From Candidatus Acidiferrum typicum (GTDB taxonomy: Bacteria; Acidobacteriota; Terriglobia; Acidiferrales; UBA7541), in NCBI GenBank assembly GCA_002478115.1, contig DLMH01000158.1:1-64000 (forward strand): a DNA stretch of 64,000 nucleotides, given 5' to 3'. A model generated the notes under the pieces. It did no database searches and had not been told where the DNA came from. It saw only the letters and a program-made list of their open reading frames with translations. The position numbers were made by a program, and so were the translations under genes. Below, one piece after another: positions 1-8,560 of the stretch. Position 1 is the stretch's first letter; each line of letters opens with the position of its first letter.

Positions 1-259
1 CTCGTGAGAAAAGGCGGTTAGGTGGATGGCGAGCGGCGCGAGGATTTGGCAAGAGCAAGACACAAATTAACTCAGCTATAATTATCCAGGAGGGTAATAG
101 ACAGTCAAGGGAAATTTTGGAGATGAGTCAGCCTGCGATTATGCAAGTCATAGTCCACCAGCGCCTCCACAATCCCCGACACCCTGTGCCGGACGCGCTG
201 GAATCATTCAGATGGCTTTGTCTGCCCAAAATGCCGGGAGAAATTGCTAACATGGAGCC
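1..259. other. Left window edge, no supported gene
   Basis: No coding region is supported here. A reading frame on the plus strand is open from base 3 to about 292, but it has no start inside the window, no recognisable motif, and it overlaps the start of the next gene. A six-codon frame ending with TAG at 19-21 could be the 3' end of a gene outside the window, which cannot be judged. Confidence 0.3.
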
Positions 260-712
260 ATGTCCAGCAAACCGCTTTTTGTGAGTGGTTGGGAGGTCGC
301 GGGCATCAGGAATGCCGAAAAGTTCTTCTCGGCATTGACCGAAGTTCTCGCGTTGCCGGTGCACCTGTGTTTCGAGGGCACGAGCATCTCCTCGGACGTT
401 CGGACATTGCTCGCGTCCAGCGCCGTTGCCGCAACCCTACGGATACCGCCGGGTACAATCTGGCCGAAACCGAGTGTGTTTCATGTGCTTGCGACAGAGC
501 AATTCATCCATGAAATGGCAACACTAGCGGGGAGACATGTGGGGCCAGAGGTTTGCGACCATTTTCATGCTTACAACGATAACCACGGCCTGATGCAGTG
601 GTACGACGCTTTTGACGACCCCCTATTCATCGACAAATCCATAACCGAGGCGAGTCTTCAAAACTTCTGCCGCAAGCTGGGAGTTCAATACGCTCGGTGG
701 CATGCACCCTAA
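260..712 (+). CDS. Hypothetical protein
   Basis: This encodes 150 residues that I do not recognise. There is no signal peptide, membrane segment or obvious catalytic motif. The composition is that of an ordinary soluble globular protein, with His/Asp/Tyr-rich stretches such as HFHAYNDNHG near residue 100. The ATG at 260 follows a GGAG only two bases upstream, so the start is not firmly set. The gene stands alone and is followed by about 500 bp of repeat-rich DNA. An overlapping plus-strand frame at 244-513 is treated as a shadow because it is shorter and compositionally odd. Confidence 0.55.
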   Translation: MSSKPLFVSGWEVAGIRNAEKFFSALTEVLALPVHLCFEGTSISSDVRTLLASSAVAATLRIPPGTIWPKPSVFHVLATEQFIHEMATLAGRHVGPEVCDHFHAYNDNHGLMQWYDAFDDPLFIDKSITEASLQNFCRKLGVQYARWHAP

Positions 713-854
713 CAAGCCGCCGATGATTCCTCGAAGCTAAGACAGTTAAAAACTACATTAATTCCGAAAACTGCGTTGGGCGAGAGAAGAATGACGCCGA
801 GGGATTGTGCCGCGATTCCTCCACTACGGGCTGCAGAAGGCGCAGCCCTCCGGT

Positions 855-880
855 CCCTTCGACTGCGCTCAGGGCAGGCG
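855..880. repeat. REP-like palindromic module
   Basis: CCCTTCGACTGCGCTCAGGG forms an imperfect inverted repeat followed by CAGGCG. A related 22-bp sequence interrupts the tRNA-derived repeat at 27559-27580, so this module family appears able to move or be copied. Confidence 0.5.
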
Positions 881-917
881 GAATGACACTTCATTCTGGG
901 CTGGGATGAATCGAAGA

Positions 918-951
918 GGGATTCCTCGCTACACAGACTCCGCTCGGAATG
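918..951. repeat. Dispersed repeat (AGACTCCG...GGAATGA family), copy 1
   Basis: The sequence GGATTCCTCGCTACACAGAC continues into TCCGCTCGGAATGAC. Similar copies lie at 1134-1169 and 8408-8440, with a few substitutions and the same end. It is an intergenic repeat of unknown function. Confidence 0.5.
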
Positions 952-1133
952 ACGGTGTGTGTATGCGCTGAAATGGCGGGAATTATGATGGGCGGATGCG
1001 GTGGGCTGAGCGGAATGACTGACCGGGGAAAAGCGGCCCGCCTCGGAAGGCGAGCCCTACAAAAGAACCGAAGCGCGACAAGCGGGGCTGGCGGAATGAC
1101 AAGTCGCCCTAGTGCGAGCGTGAATCGAAGAGA

Positions 1134-1169
1134 GATTCCTCACTCCGAAGACTCCGTTGGGAATGACGT
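1134..1169. repeat. Dispersed repeat (AGACTCCG...GGAATGA family), copy 2
   Basis: This is a second copy of the module seen at 918-951. It begins ATTCCTCACTCCGAAGACTC and ends in GGGAATGAC. It sits just beyond the 3' end of the convergent minus-strand P460 gene. Confidence 0.5.
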
Positions 1170-1234
1170 GGTTTGAGTTGGTCCGAAGAGCGGGGTTGAT
1201 GGGAGAAGTGGAGTTAGTGGTGTAGCGCAAAGGA

Positions 1235-1813
1235 TTAGGGGAGGGATTTGTGGCGGGCGGAGCGGAGGATGGTGTGGAACTGGACGAAGACGTGGTCGTC
1301 GTCGGCGTGCTGATTGTGGCAGGAAAAACACATGGGGGCGGGGAGGGCTTTGGCGGTTGCGGCGAGGTCGCCGCCTTCGCCGAAAGAGAAGTAGGCCCAG
1401 CCTTCCTTGAAGCGGGAGGAATCCTTGACGGAGACAGCGAGACCGGTCATTTCGCCTTCAAAATAGCCGCCCTTGTTGATGCTGGCTTTTTGGGCGGGTT
1501 GATAGACGACGAGCAGGAAGGTGGTTTTTTCAGGGAATTTGCCGGTGGAGCGGTAGGTATCGAAGGCTTCGGGCTGGGTGTAGACGTTATGAAATTCGCC
1601 GGGACCCTGGGGGTGCTCGTCGGAATAGGTCATGCCGATGTTGGAGCCGACGAAGGTCCAATGCTCGAAATTGATGGGGCGAACGAGCGCTCCGGAGGCG
1701 TCGAATTGCGGGAGCGGCATGGAAGGAGAGTCGGGCGCGGGATAGGAGTGGGACTCGACGAAGGGCAGAGTGGCCAGGAGAGCGGCGATGGGGAGAAGAA
1801 GGAAAGCGCGCAT
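1235..1813 (-). CDS. Cytochrome P460-like secreted haem protein
   Basis: The product has 192 residues. It starts at the ATG at 1813, which has a GAGGTG ribosome site seven bases upstream; the longer open frame to 1981 has no support. Residues 1-20 form a signal peptide (MRAFLLLPIAALLATLPFVE). The body resembles the cytochrome P460 family, including the segment NFEHWTFVGSNIGMTYSDE and, near the C terminus, the single c-haem site CFSCH followed by NQHADDDHVF. The family binds one c-type haem in the periplasm; some members oxidise hydroxylamine, but many have unknown substrates. No partner genes adjoin it. Placement in the family is fairly sure, substrate unknown. Confidence 0.8.
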   Translation of the reverse strand: MRAFLLLPIAALLATLPFVESHSYPAPDSPSMPLPQFDASGALVRPINFEHWTFVGSNIGMTYSDEHPQGPGEFHNVYTQPEAFDTYRSTGKFPEKTTFLLVVYQPAQKASINKGGYFEGEMTGLAVSVKDSSRFKEGWAYFSFGEGGDLAATAKALPAPMCFSCHNQHADDDHVFVQFHTILRSARHKSLP

Positions 1814-1946
1814 GGGAGCACCTCGCGACGGGGAGATTGTGCGATGAAATGGGGAGGGAAGCAAGGCGGGGGAAGAGTAAAGACAACGCCCCGGCCGGGT
1901 CGGGGTAAACGCCGACGCTGAGTATGCAGAGATTCGCGGAGAAGAG

Positions 1947-1982
1947 AAACCCAAGAGCACAGTCAGGAGTGACTGTGCCACA
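1947..1982. repeat. 36-bp perfect dispersed repeat, copy 1
   Basis: The sequence begins AAACCCAAGAGCACAGTCAG and ends ACTGTGCCACA. It is identical to 8497-8532 about 6.5 kb away. The internal CACAGTCA...TGACTGTG forms an inverted repeat. A partial copy of the first 13 bases occurs near 40779. Confidence 0.7.
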
Positions 1983-2060
1983 GTGCGGAGAGGAATCGAA
2001 GTGGTAGTGCCTCTGGGGACGGCGGGTTAGAGAGGAATTGGGGTTGGTTGGCGGGGCATG

Positions 2061-2098
2061 CAGCCGCAAAAGAGGCGGCGAGCCGCCGCACTCCAAAC
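2061..2098. repeat. GGCGGC/GCCGCC palindromic repeat, copy 1
   Basis: The core AGGCGGCGAGCCGCCGCACT is followed by CCAAA. Related copies lie at 6736-6773, 40856-40890 and 53411-53448, all intergenic. The core can form a short GC hairpin, and the CACTCCAAA end is constant. Confidence 0.65.
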
Positions 2099-2160
2099 AA
2101 ACCCTTCAGCAAAGGAATGACGGGCGCGGGAGTGCGGCGCCCCTACGGGGTTCCCTAGGA

Positions 2161-3996
2161 TTAGTTAGCGGCTTCTTGGGAGGCGCGGATTTCCTGCCAG
2201 CGGCGGGGGCGCTTGTTGTACTGCAAAACCTTTTTGCGGAGGCGGATGGATTTGGGGGTGATTTCGACGAACTCGTCGTCGGCGATGAATTCGATGGCCT
2301 GCTCGAGGCTGAGCTGGCGATGGGGGATGAGGCGAATGGCTTCGTCGGCGGAGGAAGAGCGCATGTTGGTGAGCTTCTTTTCCTTGGTGACATTGACTTC
2401 CATGTCCTGCTCGCGGGAATTTTCGCCGACGATCATGCCTTCGTACACTTCGATGACCGGGCCGATGAAGAGTTCGCCGCGTTCCTGAAGGCCCCAGAGT
2501 GCATAGGCCGTGGAAACACCGGGGCGATCGGCGACGAGCGCGCCGGTGGGGCGAAGAGCCATGTCGCCGCCGTATTCCATCCAGCCTTCAAAGATGGAGT
2601 GGATGAGCGCGGTGCCGCGGGTATCGGTGAGGAGCTGGCTGCGGAGGCCGATCAAGCCGCGCGAGGGGATTTTGAAATCGAGGCGCACGCGGCCGGAGCC
2701 GTGATTGCTCATTTTGAGCATTTCGCCGCGGCGGCTGCCGATGGTTTCCATGATGATGCCGATGAAGCTTTCGGGAATATCGATGACGAGGCGCTCGACG
2801 GGCTCGAGCTTTTTGCCGTTTTCGGTGCGCACGACGATTTCGGGTTTGCCGACCATGAGCTCAAAGCCTTCGCGGCGCATGGTTTCAATGAGGATGGCAA
2901 GCTGAAGTTCGCCGCGGCCGAGAACGCGGAAGGATTCGGGCGTGTCGGCGTCTTCAACGCGAATAGAGACGTTGGTGAGGAGCTCCTTGGCGAGGCGATC
3001 GCGGAGATCGCGCGAGGTGACGTAATTGCCTTCGCGGCCGGAGAGCGGGCTGGAATTGACGCTGAAAACCATGGCGAGGGTGGGCTCGTCAATAATGAGC
3101 GGCTCGAGGGGAGCAGGAGTTTCGAGACTGGTGAGGGTTTCGCCGATCTGGATGCCTTCGACGCCGGCGATGGCGACGATGTCACCGGCAACGACTGTTT
3201 CGGCTTCATCGCGTTCGAGGCCACGGAAGGTAAAGAGCTTGGTGATTTTGGTCGAGATGAGGCTGCCGTCAAGCTTGCTGATGCCCACTTCCTCGCCACG
3301 ATTTAGCGTGCCGTTGAAGACGCGACAGATCGCCAGGCGGCCCAGGAATTCGGAGTAATCCAGATTGGTGACTTGAAGCTGGAGGACGCCGGCGGGATCG
3401 CCGGTGGGAGGCGGGATTTTGGCGACGATGGCTTCAAAGAGGGGGAGAAGATCGCGGGAATCATCACCGATCTTGCGATGAGCGACGCCGGCGCGGGCGT
3501 TGGTATAGACGATGGGAAAATCGAGCTGGTCTTCGGTGGCGTCCAGGTCAATGAAGAGGTCGTAGATTTCGTTCAGGACCTCTTCGGGACGCGCGTCGGG
3601 GCGGTCGATCTTATTGAGGACAACCACCGGGGGAAGCTTGGCAGCGAGGGCTTTCTGAAGGACGTAGCGGGTTTGCGGGAGCGGGCCTTCGCTGGCATCG
3701 ACGAGGAGAACGACGCCGTCGACCATGCGGAGGGCGCGTTCGACTTCACCGCCAAAATCGCTGTGGCCGGGGGTGTCCACGATATTGATTTTGGTGTCGT
3801 GGAAAAAGAGAGCGGTATTCTTGGCGAGGATAGTGATGCCGCGCTCGCGCTCGAGGTCGTTGGAGTCCATCACGCGTTCGATGACGGCTTCATTGGCGCG
3901 AAAGATGCCGGATTGGCGGAGCATGGTGTCCACCAGGGTGGTTTTGCCGTGGTCCACGTGGGCGATGATGGCGATGTTGCGAATTTTCTTGTTCAT
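2161..3996 (-). CDS. typA: Ribosome-binding translational GTPase TypA/BipA
   Basis: The product has 611 residues, the normal length for TypA/BipA, an EF-G-related GTPase that binds the 70S ribosome and is needed for stress and cold growth. The G1 motif AHVDHGKT is at residues 12-19, the G3 motif DTPGHSDF and G4 NKID follow, and the EF-G domains III and V are recognisable. The family-specific C-terminal part is present and ends with [11 protein letters not shown] and a short tail. The ATG at 3996 gives the canonical N terminus [13 protein letters not shown], though no strong ribosome site precedes it. The gene is monocistronic. Confidence 0.97.
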   Translation of the reverse strand: MNKKIRNIAIIAHVDHGKTTLVDTMLRQSGIFRANEAVIERVMDSNDLERERGITILAKNTALFFHDTKINIVDTPGHSDFGGEVERALRMVDGVVLLVDASEGPLPQTRYVLQKALAAKLPPVVVLNKIDRPDARPEEVLNEIYDLFIDLDATEDQLDFPIVYTNARAGVAHRKIGDDSRDLLPLFEAIVAKIPPPTGDPAGVLQLQVTNLDYSEFLGRLAICRVFNGTLNRGEEVGISKLDGSLISTKITKLFTFRGLERDEAETVVAGDIVAIAGVEGIQIGETLTSLETPAPLEPLIIDEPTLAMVFSVNSSPLSGREGNYVTSRDLRDRLAKELLTNVSIRVEDADTPESFRVLGRGELQLAILIETMRREGFELMVGKPEIVVRTENGKKLEPVERLVIDIPESFIGIIMETIGSRRGEMLKMSNHGSGRVRLDFKIPSRGLIGLRSQLLTDTRGTALIHSIFEGWMEYGGDMALRPTGALVADRPGVSTAYALWGLQERGELFIGPVIEVYEGMIVGENSREQDMEVNVTKEKKLTNMRSSSADEAIRLIPHRQLSLEQAIEFIADDEFVEITPKSIRLRKKVLQYNKRPRRWQEIRASQEAAN

Positions 3997-4197
3997 TATC
4001 GTAAAAGCGCTTAAGACAAAAATAGCTGCTGAGACAACCAGCAGCCCGGACGAAACCTTTCTTCATCGGATACAGGTGCGGTTACAAACTACTATTTTAG
4101 CAGAGGCGGGGCGGGCGGGCCAATGGAGGATTTGGGCTGTGGGGAGGGCAATTTTTGAGTGGCCGACCTGTCGGACGGCACAGGGATCTTGACTGTA

Positions 4198-4593
4198 TCA
4201 GCGGACAGAGGGATAGATCTCGTCAGCGATCCAATAATTCTCCAAAAGAATAGCGAAGAGCGTTCCCATCAACCACAGTCCCCAGCGCCAGTGCCTCCAG
4301 ACGGTGCAAAGGGCTAAGTGCTGCATGGGAAGGTCCACGAGATAGGCGGCGCAGTAACAGGCGTTCGCTAGTAATGCCAGGATGACAAGGAGAAGCAACG
4401 AAGGGAGTGTCAATGCCACGCGGAAGTGGGGCCAAGTCCCAACAAGCCAGGCGACAGCGACCACGGAGAGGGCAAAATTATAGAAAATGCGGCGTGGCTC
4501 CCAAAACCTGATGTCATCGGCGAGGAGCACGCAAAACGAACCAAGTGGCGGCTTGGCAAGAGCCGGTGATTGCGTTGGAGGAGGAGATTGCAT
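4198..4593 (-). CDS. Hypothetical membrane protein
   Basis: The product has 131 residues from the ATG at 4593; a TTG at 4656 would add 21 residues beginning with a Lys/Arg-rich stretch. Three or four hydrophobic segments are visible: around FYNFALSVVAVAWLVG, LPSLLLLVILALLANACYC, and a C-terminal WRWGLWLMGTLFAILLENYW. I recognise no family. It lies between typA and a divergent hydrolase gene with no obvious functional link. Coding status rests on the hydrophobic pattern and open frame, so it is moderate. Confidence 0.5.
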   Translation of the reverse strand: MQSPPPTQSPALAKPPLGSFCVLLADDIRFWEPRRIFYNFALSVVAVAWLVGTWPHFRVALTLPSLLLLVILALLANACYCAAYLVDLPMQHLALCTVWRHWRWGLWLMGTLFAILLENYWIADEIYPSVR

Positions 4594-4814
4594 GGGAGAG
4601 ACGGACAAGCCAAGGATACGCCTCCGCTTCTTTTTGTCAAGTACTTTATATAACAAAGATAGTTCTTCGCGCTGCGTGGGTATGTAGAATGCGCCACCGG
4701 AAGGGGGTCCGTGCGAATGGACCCGCCTGACTGAGGGCGCGGAGGTTGGTATGGTATGCTCACGGCGAATTTTTGAGGGCGTCTGAAAATACAGGAGTAA
4801 GGGCGAGGATGCGG

Positions 4815-6701
4815 ATGAAGAGAATACGGAGAGCGATGTGGGTGTTGGCGGCGGCGGTGGTGCTGCTGGCGGTGGCGGCTAGGGCGCAGGAACAGCAAGA
4901 GGCGCGGCCGGACCTGTCGAAATTGTTTGACAAGGGCGAGGTGATGATTCCGGCGCGGGATGGCGTGAAGCTGCACACGGAGATTTACACGCCAAGGGAC
5001 GCGAAAGAAGCGTTGCCGATCGTGATGATGCGGACGCCGTATGGAATTTCGGCGGGGGACAAGGGCTACAGCCGGATGCTGTATGAAAACGCGGACCTGT
5101 TCGCGGACGGATATATTTTCGTGTTTCAGGATATTCGGGGGCGGTACGGTTCAGAGGGAAAATTTGAGATGAACCGTCCGCTGCACGATCCGAAAGATAC
5201 GAAGGGTGTGGATGAGAGCACGGACACCTACGACACGATCGAGTGGCTGGTCAAGAATGTGGCGAAAAACAACGGGCGCGTGGGGATCTGGGGAATTTCG
5301 TACGACGGATTTCTGGCGGCGATGGCGATGGTGAACCCGCATCCGGCGCTGAAGGCGGTTTCCGAGCAAGCGTGCATGGGAGATGCGTGGATGGGCGACG
5401 ACTTTTTTCACAATGGGGCATTCCGGCTGAGCTACGGGTTTGAATATGCGGAGCTGATGGAGTCGCCGAGGGAAAACTTCAATTTCTCGTTCGACCGCTT
5501 CGATATGTTCGACTGGTTCCTGCGGCTGGGAGTGTTGTCGCACGCGAACGAGCGGTATCTGCACGGGAAAATACCGACGTGGAACAATTTCGTGGCGCAT
5601 CCGGCGTACGACGAATTCTGGAAGATCCACGCGATCGAGGCGGGGTTGAAAGAAGCGAAGGTTCCCAACCTGAACGTGGCGGGCTGGTGGGATCAGGAAG
5701 ATTTTTACGGACCGATGAGGACGTACGCGAACCTGGAGAAAACAGACGCGAAACACCTGAACTACCTGGTGGTGGGGCCGTGGAATCACGGAGGATGGTC
5801 AAGAAGCGCGGGGAATGCGCTGGGGGAGATTCCGTTTGGGTCGGACACCGCATTGTATTTCCGGCAAAAGGTGGAAGCGCCGTGGTTTGCGTATTGGCTG
5901 CACGACAAGGGGAGCTTGCCGTTGAAAGAGGCGTTGCTTTTCCAGACGGGGAGCGACACCTGGACGAGCTTTGACGCCTGGCCGCCGCGCGAGGCGAAGA
6001 CGGAGGGTTTGTATTTTGGAGAGAACGGAACGCTTTCGTTTGACGCGCCGAAGACGGAATCGCGGGAGGCGTTTGACGCGTACGAAAGCGATCCGGCGCA
6101 TCCCGTGCCTTACCGGCACCGGCCGGTGGATACGACGTATCCGGAAGATCATCCGGGAAGCTGGTACACGTGGCTGGTGCAAGACCAGCGGTTCGTGAAC
6201 GACCGGCCGGATGTGGCGACGTGGCAGACGGAAGAATTGCAGGAAGATGTGACGCTGGCGGGGCAGGTGACGGCGAAGCTGTATGCGTCCACGACGGGAA
6301 CGGACAGCGATTGGGTGGTGAAACTGATCGATGTGTATCCGCAGAAGGTGGAGAGCGATTGGAAGCTGTCCGGATTTGAGCTGATGATCGCGGACGAGAT
6401 TTTCCGGGGGCGTTACCGGAATTCGTATGAGAAGCCGGAAGCGATTGTGGCGGGGGAAGTGACGCCGTACACGATCGATTTGCACACGGCGGACCATGTG
6501 TTTTTAAAGGGGCACCGGATTATGGTGCAGATGCAGAGCACGTGGTTTCCGCTGTATGACCGGAACCCACAGAAGTTTGTGGGGAACATTTTTGAGGCGA
6601 AGGAGCCGGACTACCAGAAGGCGACGCAGAGAATCTACCGGTCAAAGGAGTATCCGTCGAGGGTGGAGATATCGGTGGTGCCGGAGGGGGCGGGGAGATA
6701 G
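4815..6701 (+). CDS. CocE/NonD family alpha/beta hydrolase (X-Pro dipeptidyl-peptidase-like), secreted
   Basis: The product has 628 residues from the ATG at 4815, six bases after a GAGG; an ATG two codons earlier is equally in frame but sits on the ribosome site. A signal peptide spans about residues 1-26 and ends AVAARAQ. The CocE signature is clear: ISARDGVKL-like MIPARDGVKL near residue 45, FVFQDIRGRYGSEG, and the nucleophile elbow GIWGISYDGF. A C-terminal jelly-roll domain follows, typical of X-Pro dipeptidyl-peptidase C. Members hydrolyse esters or amides, such as acyl groups on alkaloids, antibiotics or peptides. The true substrate cannot be told. It is an isolated gene. Confidence 0.88.
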   Translation: MKRIRRAMWVLAAAVVLLAVAARAQEQQEARPDLSKLFDKGEVMIPARDGVKLHTEIYTPRDAKEALPIVMMRTPYGISAGDKGYSRMLYENADLFADGYIFVFQDIRGRYGSEGKFEMNRPLHDPKDTKGVDESTDTYDTIEWLVKNVAKNNGRVGIWGISYDGFLAAMAMVNPHPALKAVSEQACMGDAWMGDDFFHNGAFRLSYGFEYAELMESPRENFNFSFDRFDMFDWFLRLGVLSHANERYLHGKIPTWNNFVAHPAYDEFWKIHAIEAGLKEAKVPNLNVAGWWDQEDFYGPMRTYANLEKTDAKHLNYLVVGPWNHGGWSRSAGNALGEIPFGSDTALYFRQKVEAPWFAYWLHDKGSLPLKEALLFQTGSDTWTSFDAWPPREAKTEGLYFGENGTLSFDAPKTESREAFDAYESDPAHPVPYRHRPVDTTYPEDHPGSWYTWLVQDQRFVNDRPDVATWQTEELQEDVTLAGQVTAKLYASTTGTDSDWVVKLIDVYPQKVESDWKLSGFELMIADEIFRGRYRNSYEKPEAIVAGEVTPYTIDLHTADHVFLKGHRIMVQMQSTWFPLYDRNPQKFVGNIFEAKEPDYQKATQRIYRSKEYPSRVEISVVPEGAGR

Positions 6702-6735
6702 GCGGAAGATGAATTAAAGTTTGTCGGCGCGTTTG

Positions 6736-6773
6736 CGGTCGTAAAAGCGGCAGCAAGCCGCCGCACTCCAAAT
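6736..6773. repeat. GGCGGC/GCCGCC palindromic repeat, copy 2
   Basis: GTAAAAGCGGCAGCAAGCCG is followed by CCGCACTCCAAA. It lies between two convergent genes and belongs to the same family as 2061-2098. Confidence 0.65.
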
Positions 6774-6792
6774 TAGCCTGGGTGAAGCGGAG

Positions 6793-8304
6793 TTATTTCG
6801 AGGCGGCGGGCATTTCGCCGGAACGGAATTCGGTCCAGGGGCCGGCTTTCATGTCGCGCAAGTAAGGTTCCTGCCAGGCGAACTCGGGATGAGCGGCGAG
6901 GAAGGGCTTGGCGAGGAAATCTTCTCCACAGGGATGGCCGGTGCGAGCGACGAGGCGCATGTCCTTGGCCATCGTCGAGTCCGCTGCCTTCCCCTGCACG
7001 GCACCACCGGGATAGAACGCTCCCCAGTTCCAGACGGAAACGCCGCGTGTGGTGGTATCGACGTGGCCACAAAGCGTGCGCTCATTCGCCCCAGTCTTTT
7101 TCTCGAACGAATCGACGTGGTCGGCAAGCATCTGCTGGGCCAGCGAAACATCGATTTTGCCCTTGTTTTCATTGAGGAGTTGTTCCCAACGGACGCGGCG
7201 GGCATTGGGAGATGAGGTCATGTCGTTGGGGTCGAACTCGGGCGTGTCTTCCTTGAGGACCTTGGGATCACGGGCCCAGTTGGAGCCAGCGAAGACGCCA
7301 TCTTTGGTGCGCCAGAGTTCGTAAGCCTTGAGGCCAAGCTCAAGTTGCGCGATTTCACCGGTCTTGCGGTCGCCGAGGAGCCAATCGTTGGCGTAGCCGC
7401 CGTTGTTGCCGTCGAGCATAATGCGCGTGTAATCGTCGATGGAGCTAGCGTATTGCAGCGCCTTGCGCGCGCGAAAGAACTCGGGCTTGCCGTTGGGATC
7501 CCAACCTTCAAATTGGGTGATGGTGGTTTCGGTGACCATGAGGCCGTCGGAATTGATGCCGAAATCGTCGTCGCTGGCGATGACGCCGGGGAAGCCGTCC
7601 ATCAGGATGCGGTAGCCGTGCGCGGGCTGAATATCAAAGATGATGCGCCAGCGTTCGCCGTTCATGTAGCTGGTCCAATTGTTGTGGGCGATGACGATCT
7701 GGCCGTTCTTGGTCCAACTGCCTGTGGCAACGAAGGCGCTACAGTTGCCGGGGCTCTTGAGATTGGGGGCGCCCGCAAGTTTTTCTTTTTTGTTGAGCCA
7801 GGGAACGTAATAGTCGGGAACTTCTTCGAAGGAGTTGAGGGCCACGATGTCGTAGACGTCGAGCTGCGAACCGGTGCGGGCGTTCAAGCCTTCCGCGATG
7901 CCCTGGAGTTCCTGCTGATATTCGGGATCGATTTTGGGCCAGAGCATTTCGCGGGCAACCTGGCGAAAGAAGGCCCAATCGCGCCGCGTGGAGCGCACCA
8001 TCCCGGCTTGGACAGCGGGAAAGGCGTCCTCGATTTCCTTGGCGAGCAGGTAGCCATGCTGGAAGCCGACGGTGGCGGGGTCGCCTTCGAGATGGACGTA
8101 AACCCAACCGCCGCGCTCGAAGCTGTAGGTGGCTTTCAGGCGGGGATCGCTGGAGGCGGCGTGTTCGCGAGCGTACGCGACGGTGGAATCGAGATCGTTC
8201 TTGGCAGCTTCGGCATCATGGGAATGTTGGCCAGCCAACCACAAGAGCGCCGCACCAGCGACGAGGATGAGGACGGCGGCGAGGCGACGAATTCCATCGG
8301 ACAT
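6793..8304 (-). CDS. Phospholipase B-like / C45-type NTN hydrolase
   Basis: The product has 503 residues, with the start at the ATG at 8304 because a GGAGG lies eight bases upstream; the open frame extends 12 codons further. An N-terminal membrane anchor or signal (LAAVLILVAGAALLWLAG) is present. The body resembles phospholipase B-like proteins: DPATVGFQHGYLLAKEI, EGLNARTGSQLDVYDIVALN, then NCSAFVATGSWTKNG, in which the Cys after Asn is the expected autoprocessing nucleophile, and IVIAHNNWTSY. These enzymes are amidases/acyl hydrolases of the N-terminal nucleophile fold. It probably acts outside the cytoplasmic membrane. The substrate is unknown. Confidence 0.82.
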   Translation of the reverse strand: MSDGIRRLAAVLILVAGAALLWLAGQHSHDAEAAKNDLDSTVAYAREHAASSDPRLKATYSFERGGWVYVHLEGDPATVGFQHGYLLAKEIEDAFPAVQAGMVRSTRRDWAFFRQVAREMLWPKIDPEYQQELQGIAEGLNARTGSQLDVYDIVALNSFEEVPDYYVPWLNKKEKLAGAPNLKSPGNCSAFVATGSWTKNGQIVIAHNNWTSYMNGERWRIIFDIQPAHGYRILMDGFPGVIASDDDFGINSDGLMVTETTITQFEGWDPNGKPEFFRARKALQYASSIDDYTRIMLDGNNGGYANDWLLGDRKTGEIAQLELGLKAYELWRTKDGVFAGSNWARDPKVLKEDTPEFDPNDMTSSPNARRVRWEQLLNENKGKIDVSLAQQMLADHVDSFEKKTGANERTLCGHVDTTTRGVSVWNWGAFYPGGAVQGKAADSTMAKDMRLVARTGHPCGEDFLAKPFLAAHPEFAWQEPYLRDMKAGPWTEFRSGEMPAASK

Positions 8305-8407
8305 GGCGAGAACCTCCTTCGCGCAAATGTGGCAGGCCATAGTGTACTACTGACTGTGGAGAGTTCATGCCGGAAGCGTCCGTGGAGTGCGGGGCGAGGG
8401 AAGGGAG

Positions 8408-8440
8408 ATTCCTCACTGCGCAGACTCCGTTCGGAATGAG
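8408..8440. repeat. Dispersed repeat (AGACTCCG...GGAATGA family), copy 3
   Basis: GATTCCTCACTGCGCAGACT continues into CCGTTCGGAATGAG. It is related to 918-951 and 1134-1169. Confidence 0.5.
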
Positions 8441-8496
8441 GGGGGTTGAATGCGTTGCCAAAATGGGGCGCAGCAGTGCTGCGCCCCTACAGAGAC

Positions 8497-8532
8497 AAAC
8501 CCAAGAGCACAGTCAGGAGTGACTGTGCCACA
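8497..8532. repeat. 36-bp perfect dispersed repeat, copy 2
   Basis: This copy is identical to 1947-1982. A GCGCAGCAGTGCTGCGC palindrome sits immediately upstream, at about 8467-8484, so several repeat types are packed between two minus-strand genes. Confidence 0.7.
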
Positions 8533-8560
8533 AGACCGAAGACTCTCCCTGCGCTACATT

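Larger units (their letters stand above)
713..1234. other. Gene-free region with dispersed repeats
   Basis: About 520 bp hold no convincing gene. The stretch is built from short repeated modules: a palindromic CCCTTCGAC...CTCAGGGCAGG unit at 855-880, and two copies of a module ending in AGACTCCG(C/T)T(C/G)GGAATGAC near 918-951 and 1134-1169. A third copy of that module lies at 8408-8440. These resemble the extragenic repeats common in large acidobacterial genomes. Confidence 0.6.
1814..2160. other. Intergenic region with two repeat types
   Basis: This is about 350 bp between the starts and ends of two minus-strand genes. It contains a 36-bp repeat at 1947-1982, identical to 8497-8532, and a palindromic repeat at 2061-2098. 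It should also hold the promoter of the P460 gene, which I cannot pinpoint. Confidence 0.5.

Noticed and set aside
2038..3306. Long plus-strand frame of 422 codons
   Set aside because: It is antisense to typA, which has complete family motifs; the frame is a by-product of GC-rich codon usage.
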